The position numbers and the translations under genes are program-made. Shown here piece after piece: positions 59,672 through 64,000 of a DNA stretch of 64,000 nt. Position 1 is the stretch's first letter. Each line of letters opens with the position of its first letter. Source of the stretch: Exobasidium rhododendri (Eukaryota > Basidiomycota > Exobasidiomycetes > Exobasidiales > Exobasidiaceae); contig CP110631.1 in NCBI GenBank assembly GCA_026210745.1, positions 992,001 to 1,056,000 on the forward strand. The letters run 5' to 3'. Below the pieces are notes generated by a model. That model had not been told where the DNA came from, did not search any database, and saw only the letters and a program-made list of their open reading frames with translations.

Positions 59672-60259
59672 ATGACGTGCAGCGGACTGTCAGGCACTTT
59701 GGCCCGATCGTGCAGTCGCGATTCGTCTGCAGTGCTATACCACAATCGTGTCACATCGAATAGCGTAAGGGAGTCTCTTCGGCAGACTTTGCTTCCGCGG
59801 CAATTCTCAACATCCCCGTCGAATCGATTTGCAAGATCTAGTGCGGTCCAGGCAGTACCAAACAACAAGAATCGTCTAGAAGGGCAAGGCACCATTTGCA
59901 AGATACCTCCACCGCTTCGTTGGTCGAACAGAACAATGATCCTGCTCGCATCGGCCGTAGGCGCTACAGTGAGTGCTGCTTTCAGTTGGAATGGGGCGAG
60001 GGAGAGCGGACAAAAGTCCTACTCGGAGTATCTCTATCCCTCACTATCGTTCGATCGTACTCTGTGCTGAAGATACTGTCCTCTTCTCTTATCCGTCTCT
60101 CTGACTCGTTTCCAGACATACATCATCGGTGCAAGTACAGGCTACAAGCGGGGAAAAGAGCAGGCATACGTCGAAGTACAACTGGGCAAAGAAGTACAGC
60201 AATCTCCATCACCTTTGTCCTCTGCGGTCCCAGCTTCTGCTCTACCAGCATCAGCGTAG
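59672..60259 (+). CDS. Small predicted mitochondrial membrane protein, unknown
   Basis: Exons 59672-59968 and 60116-60259 give 146 residues. The N terminus is rich in Arg, Ser and Thr with no acids for about 17 residues and contains RQFSTSPSNRF, a typical mitochondrial processing region. The intron (GTGAGT to CAG, 147 nt) lies inside a hydrophobic segment, and splicing builds MILLASAVGATTYIIGASTGY, a likely membrane helix with small residues, followed by basic KRGKEQ. The tail is Ala/Ser/Pro-rich. I do not recognise the family. It could be a small inner-membrane assembly factor or subunit. The gene is too fragmented by the intron for simple ORF calling. It is divergent from the dehydrogenase at 59458. 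Confidence 0.5.
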
Positions 60260-60561
60260 ACCTGAGAGGAGCCCTTCGGTACTTTCTGTACACTAGTACT
60301 TCTCCATGCCGACAAAGCCTCCGCTTTTCCAGAACAGCAAAGAAGGCCGAGCAAGGCGCTGCGCTAGTTCGGAATTTCCTTGATTTTCACTTTTCTGATG
60401 TCGTTAAGCTATATTTCGTTCGCACCCAAAAATGAATGTGGAGAAAACGGTATTTAGACAGCGTTTTCCCTTTTCCGCTCCCCCCTTTTGCTCCCACTCT
60501 CTTAAAAACTCTCTCGCTCGCTCTCTCTCTCTCTTCCCCTCTTTATTTACATTGTTCGATC
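60260..60561. promoter_or_regulatory. Promoter of the cyanamide hydratase-like gene, pyrimidine-rich core
   Basis: The 90 bp before ATG 60562 are almost pure C and T (60470-60545, with CTCTCTCT runs), a common core-promoter feature just upstream of fungal transcription starts. The rest of the 300-bp gap holds the 3' end of the small mitochondrial protein gene. Confidence 0.5.
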
Positions 60562-61299
60562 ATGACTGCTTACACCGAAGCCAGCAGAGCTACAGCGATT
60601 GCAGCACATAATTTCGAAGCAGTTCCTCGAGACCTCAAGAAGCTGATGGAGAGCGTGGAGCCGAGCAAGAAGAGTCAACCTCATCGCGATGTCTACGCAC
60701 TACCGAGCAGCGAATTGGCACGGGCTATCCTGAAGAATGTCGAAGAGGAGCTGCCTCAGCCGACACTTCATCATTCGCTTCGGGTTTACCAATTTGGCAT
60801 GGCTATCGCAGAAGACTACTTCCCTCAATGGAAGCTGAATAAAGAGACGTGGTTACTCTCCTGCCTTTTACACGATATCGGAACGACGTCTTCGAATGTG
60901 AAGTCGACCTTACTGTCATTCGAATTTCAGGGCGGCATGATTGCTTACTCAAAGACACAAAGCAGTGGATCATCTCAGGAGCAGTCAGAAGCGGTAGCCG
61001 AAGCCATCATCCGACATCAGGACATCGACGATGCAAGTAATGGCAACATCACCCGACTAGGTGCACTTCTACAGCTGTCCACCCTCTATGATAATGCTGG
61101 ACAGTTCTCCGAATTGGTACATGAAGAAACACTCGATGTCGTCGTGCAACACTATCCCAGACTCAAGTGGTCAGACTGCTTCTCTGCCGCTGTTGCCAAC
61201 GAGTGTGACACAAAGCCATACAGCCACACCACAAAGATCGGCAAAGAAAACTTCGTGAAGCTGATTCAGGGCAACAAGGTTGGCAATTCGAGGGAGTGA
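60562..61299 (+). CDS. Cyanamide hydratase-like HD-domain protein (Cah/Ddi2 family)
   Basis: A single exon encodes 245 residues, the normal size for this family. Cyanamide hydratase adds water to cyanamide to give urea. The metal-binding HD domain is visible as HHSLRVYQFGMAIAED, WLLSCLLHDIGTT (the HD pair), FEFQGGMIAYS, EAIIRHQDID and GALLQLSTLYDNAG, with TKIGKENFVKLIQGN near the end; these segments match Myrothecium Cah and yeast Ddi2/Ddi3. In yeast the gene is induced by DNA-alkylating agents and cyanamide. No targeting signal is seen, so it is cytosolic. The ATG at 60562 follows directly after a pyrimidine-rich promoter, supporting this start over the longer upstream frame. Confidence 0.9.
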   Translation: MTAYTEASRATAIAAHNFEAVPRDLKKLMESVEPSKKSQPHRDVYALPSSELARAILKNVEEELPQPTLHHSLRVYQFGMAIAEDYFPQWKLNKETWLLSCLLHDIGTTSSNVKSTLLSFEFQGGMIAYSKTQSSGSSQEQSEAVAEAIIRHQDIDDASNGNITRLGALLQLSTLYDNAGQFSELVHEETLDVVVQHYPRLKWSDCFSAAVANECDTKPYSHTTKIGKENFVKLIQGNKVGNSRE

Positions 61300-61452
61300 T
61301 CCTCATGTATTGTCCTATCTACATGCCCAAAGCCCACGCTCTGTACAAGAGTCTCGAGTGATGAAGACGAATAAGTTATACACTTCCACCCTGTACGAAT
61401 TGAGTTTGTCCTGATTTCTCGATCAGAGTGGAGTGTACCGAGAACCGTGGCG

Positions 61453-61500
61453 CTCGCGTGGGTGAGCAAGCCACGCGGGAGACTTACTTACCCACGCGAG
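61453..61500. repeat. Inverted repeat / potential hairpin
   Basis: The arms 61453-61470 and 61483-61500 are complementary at 16 of 18 positions, starting with a perfect 11-bp CTCGCGTGGGT / ACCCACGCGAG pair, and enclose a 12-nt loop. The loop itself carries CCACGCGGG, so CCACGCG occurs three times in 48 nt. It lies 150 bp past the cyanamide hydratase stop and 190 bp before carboxypeptidase Y. It may be a protein-binding cluster or an RNA 3'-end structure. Confidence 0.75.
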
Positions 61501-61692
61501 TCGAGGAGGCCAAAGTGGAGTTGAGTCGCAAAGTGATCGGATTTCCCTTATTCGTCATTAGGTCCCGCTAATCTAACTTGCTATCTTACGCACCGCATCG
61601 AGGCTGTAATCTCACTTCTGCCCCTGATAATCTCGAGGTGTCATTTTCCCCCTCACTACACTCCCATCTCGTCCTTATCCAACTCATACGAC

Positions 61693-63898
61693 ATGGTATC
61701 TACCTGGCTTCAGAAAGCTAGCACAGCGCTAATTTGCGCGGTGGCAATGTCGGGCGTCGTCTTATCGATGCCCTCTATGCACCCAAGCAGCATTCAAGAG
61801 GCCGTTGAAGAGATGCACTTTGATAAGCTCGGCAACATGATTTGGCCCTCGGAAGAGAAACCTGCTCTAGGTCGGCCTAACTTTGATTCACTCAACGTAC
61901 AGGCATTCGAATCAGAAGCAGTGAAGCAGTCAGAGATGTGGCTCGGCAAGGCGCAAGAGCAAGGGGAAGCACTGATGGAAATGGTGCAACACTCTGTAGA
62001 AGACATCCTGCACAACCTAGAAGAATCTCTCGAATCTGCAAAGGACAAGGTAGCAGAGCTCCAAGGCGGTGCTCAAGGATGGCTGCACAAGGGACAAGTC
62101 GTTGTTGATGGCATTGAATGTGAGGAGAAAATCGTTTCGTCAGGTTGAGGACAAAATGCTAAACGTCCCACCTTATACTTCTTAATTTATCTCAGATGAA
62201 AAACTTATTCATCCTCACTTTCCCAAGCACGCACTTCGACTCTCCTCTAAAGCGTCGAAGGGTATGACAAGCTGTGATCCCGACGTGAAGTCCTACTCTG
62301 GATACCTTGACATCGATTCTGACAAGCACTTGTGGTTTGCCTTTTTCGAGTCTCGTTCGCGCAAAGCAGCTGTCGACAAGACAAAGGAGCCAATCGTCAT
62401 GTGGCTAAACGGAGGTCCTGGATGCTCTAGCACGACTGGATGGTGCGTTTCTTTCTGCTAAGCGTGGGGCTGCGATGACGACTGACATTTATCTTGCCAC
62501 TTCAGGTTGATGGAGAAAATCGGACCATGTTCGATTGCAAGCAACGGCACCTCTGTGAAGTACAACGAACATAGTTGGACAAACGAAGCATCGGTCTTCT
62601 TCTTGGACCAGCCCGTCAGTGTTGGCTATTCGTACACCGACGGCGATGATGTCAACAACACACCTCAAGGAGCTGAAGACGTATATGCCTTCTTGCAACT
62701 CTTTTTTGCCCGCTTTGACGAGTATGCATCTTCACCCTTCTCCATCGCTGCCGAGTCTTACGGAGGTCGTGAGTGTAGCACAAGGATGGAGCAGTAAAAC
62801 AAAGTCACATAACTGATTTAAAATTCATCCGCGACACCAGGCTACGCCCCTCTCTATGCCAGCAAAGTGTTCACCGAGAACAAGAAGATTGCAAGCCGAG
62901 GTTCTGTGTCAAATGTCATGGCCCCCAAGACAATCAATTTGGACACCATCATGATCGGAAATGGCTTGACCGACCCCTTGATTCAATTCCCTTTGACTGC
63001 AAACTACCTCTGCGACGCTAAGTACGGACTCTTCAAGGAAGGCAGTGAAGAATGCTCTACGTTGGAGTCCAAGGCCAAGACTTGCTCAAATTTGATTTCA
63101 AATTGTTACAAGTACGACAGCCGCTTGACGTGCCTACCTGCCGCCTTGTACTGCTGGTCAGGTCTCTACTCTGATGCTCAGAAGAGTGGCCGAAACCTGT
63201 ACGACCTTCGTAAGAAGTGCGATCGGGATCCTGACGCTGACGGGCCACTTTGCTACCGGGACGAAACCTATGTCGAAAGCTATCTCAATCGACCTGAAAT
63301 CAAGGAGATGTTTGGCGTGCCGGAGAAGGTCAAATTCCAAGCTTGTAACATGAACGTCAATCAGGTGAGTCGACCCTTTCTTTTCTGCACTTCAATTGCT
63401 TCGCTTCTAACCTCGTACCTTTTTTTTTGTTCCGATGACTCGATTTCTAGGGCTTCATGTTCCAGGGTGATTCGATGCATGACAGCGCATTGGTCTTACC
63501 CGAAATGATCGAAGACGGTGTTCGCTTGCTAGTGTACGCAGGTGAATACGACGCAATGTGCAATTGGATGGGCAACGTCGGAGATGGATCGTGGCCTTTG
63601 CAACTGGACACTTCTTTCCAAGGAGAATTAGCCTCAGCCAACAAGACCAAATGGCTTGTCGACGGCAAAAAGGCTGGCTGGGTGCGCCAGTCCGGAAAGG
63701 GCGCTGGAAGCATAACACTCGTCAAAGTGGCCAATGCGGGACACATGGTGAGTCCAGCTGATACTCCTTTATTTGCGCTATGCATCCACCGTCTTACCCT
63801 TTCGTTACCCCTTTCTACCTTCCAAGGTTCCCTACGATCAACCAGTCGCTGCTTTAGCCATGGTCAACGCCTGGTTGGCAAACAAGTCGATTGCTTAG
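61693..63898 (+). CDS. PRC1: Serine carboxypeptidase Y, vacuolar
   Basis: Exons 61693-62119, 62196-62442, 62506-62768, 62841-63364, 63451-63747 and 63827-63898 give 609 residues. The signal peptide (about 1-25) is followed by a long propeptide of about 150 residues with amphipathic helices. The mature enzyme begins near SYSGYLDID. The oxyanion motif is [10 protein letters not shown], the catalytic Ser lies in [14 protein letters not shown] across intron 3, the Asp in [11 protein letters not shown] and the His in [13 protein letters not shown] across intron 5, so the triad is complete. It removes C-terminal residues from peptides in the vacuole. Intron 2 uses a GTGCGT donor and leaves Trp after CSSTTG, one residue more than in yeast CPY; a different junction is possible. 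The stop lies 102 bp before the window edge. Confidence 0.93.
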
Positions 63899-64000
63899 AT
63901 TTCATCCACGTTGTCTCCAGCCATTGTATTCCTTTTTCTGACTTGAATATTAATCTTACCGCCTTAGATGTTGCGCCAATCCATTACCATTTTAAGGAGA

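Noticed and set aside
61453-61500. Reading the inverted repeat as a tRNA or a terminator
   Set aside because: It lacks the A and B boxes and cloverleaf of a tRNA, and eukaryotic genes do not use intrinsic hairpin terminators.
1-64000. CRISPR arrays, prophage or bacterial-type operons
   Set aside because: The window is intron-bearing fungal nuclear DNA; no regularly spaced repeat array or phage gene was seen.

Overview
The window looks like nuclear DNA of a filamentous or dimorphic basidiomycete. Genes are closely packed on both strands. Most are split by short GT-AG introns of about 55-115 nt with GTGAGT/GTAAGT donors, and the proteins include fungal families such as Mtc1, DUF1776, LIM-binding morphogenesis regulators and SIT siderophore transporters. 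A smut relative (Ustilaginomycotina or Exobasidiomycetes) is my best guess, but that placement is inference. I joined exons by eye. For every spliced gene the frame closes at every junction; first exons are the least certain parts.

Layout. 0-12.9 kb: a sucrose/alpha-glucoside type transporter (possibly cut by the left edge), a Sel1-repeat protein, replicative DNA ligase I sharing a short promoter with a Mediator Med27-like gene, a single-pass membrane protein and a secreted ferritin-like Rds1/LsdA protein. 12.9-15.9 kb: a gene-poor stretch with a weak trace of an old Ty3-type retroelement. 15.9-23.7 kb: a Tvp38/DedA membrane protein, Mtc1, a LIM-domain-binding (PtaB/Adn1-like) regulator and the small DNA polymerase delta subunit (Cdm1/POLD4). 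23.7-25.4 kb: no recognised gene, one CA microsatellite.

25.4-43.7 kb is the most interesting part. A siderophore-iron MFS transporter is followed on the same strand by a 2,551-residue nonribosomal peptide synthetase (NRPS) with one adenylation domain and the order (partial C)-A-T-C-T-C-T-C. A full-length MRP/ABCC exporter diverges from the NRPS across a 1.0 kb promoter. A delta-1-pyrroline-5-carboxylate dehydrogenase, an enzyme of ornithine/proline breakdown, lies just beyond. Together they suggest a hydroxamate siderophore locus of the single-A basidiomycete type (Fso1/CsNPS2-like), in which one module is used repeatedly on acylated N5-hydroxyornithine. No ornithine N5-oxygenase or hydroxyornithine acyltransferase was found in the window.

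43.7-64 kb: an MFS drug-type transporter, a PAF-acetylhydrolase-like lipase, a START lipid-binding protein, a ten-exon acyl-CoA ligase ending in the peroxisomal signal SKL, a DUF1776 protein, a short-chain dehydrogenase, a small predicted mitochondrial membrane protein, a cyanamide hydratase-like HD protein and a vacuolar carboxypeptidase Y. No rRNA, tRNA or CRISPR array was recognised.
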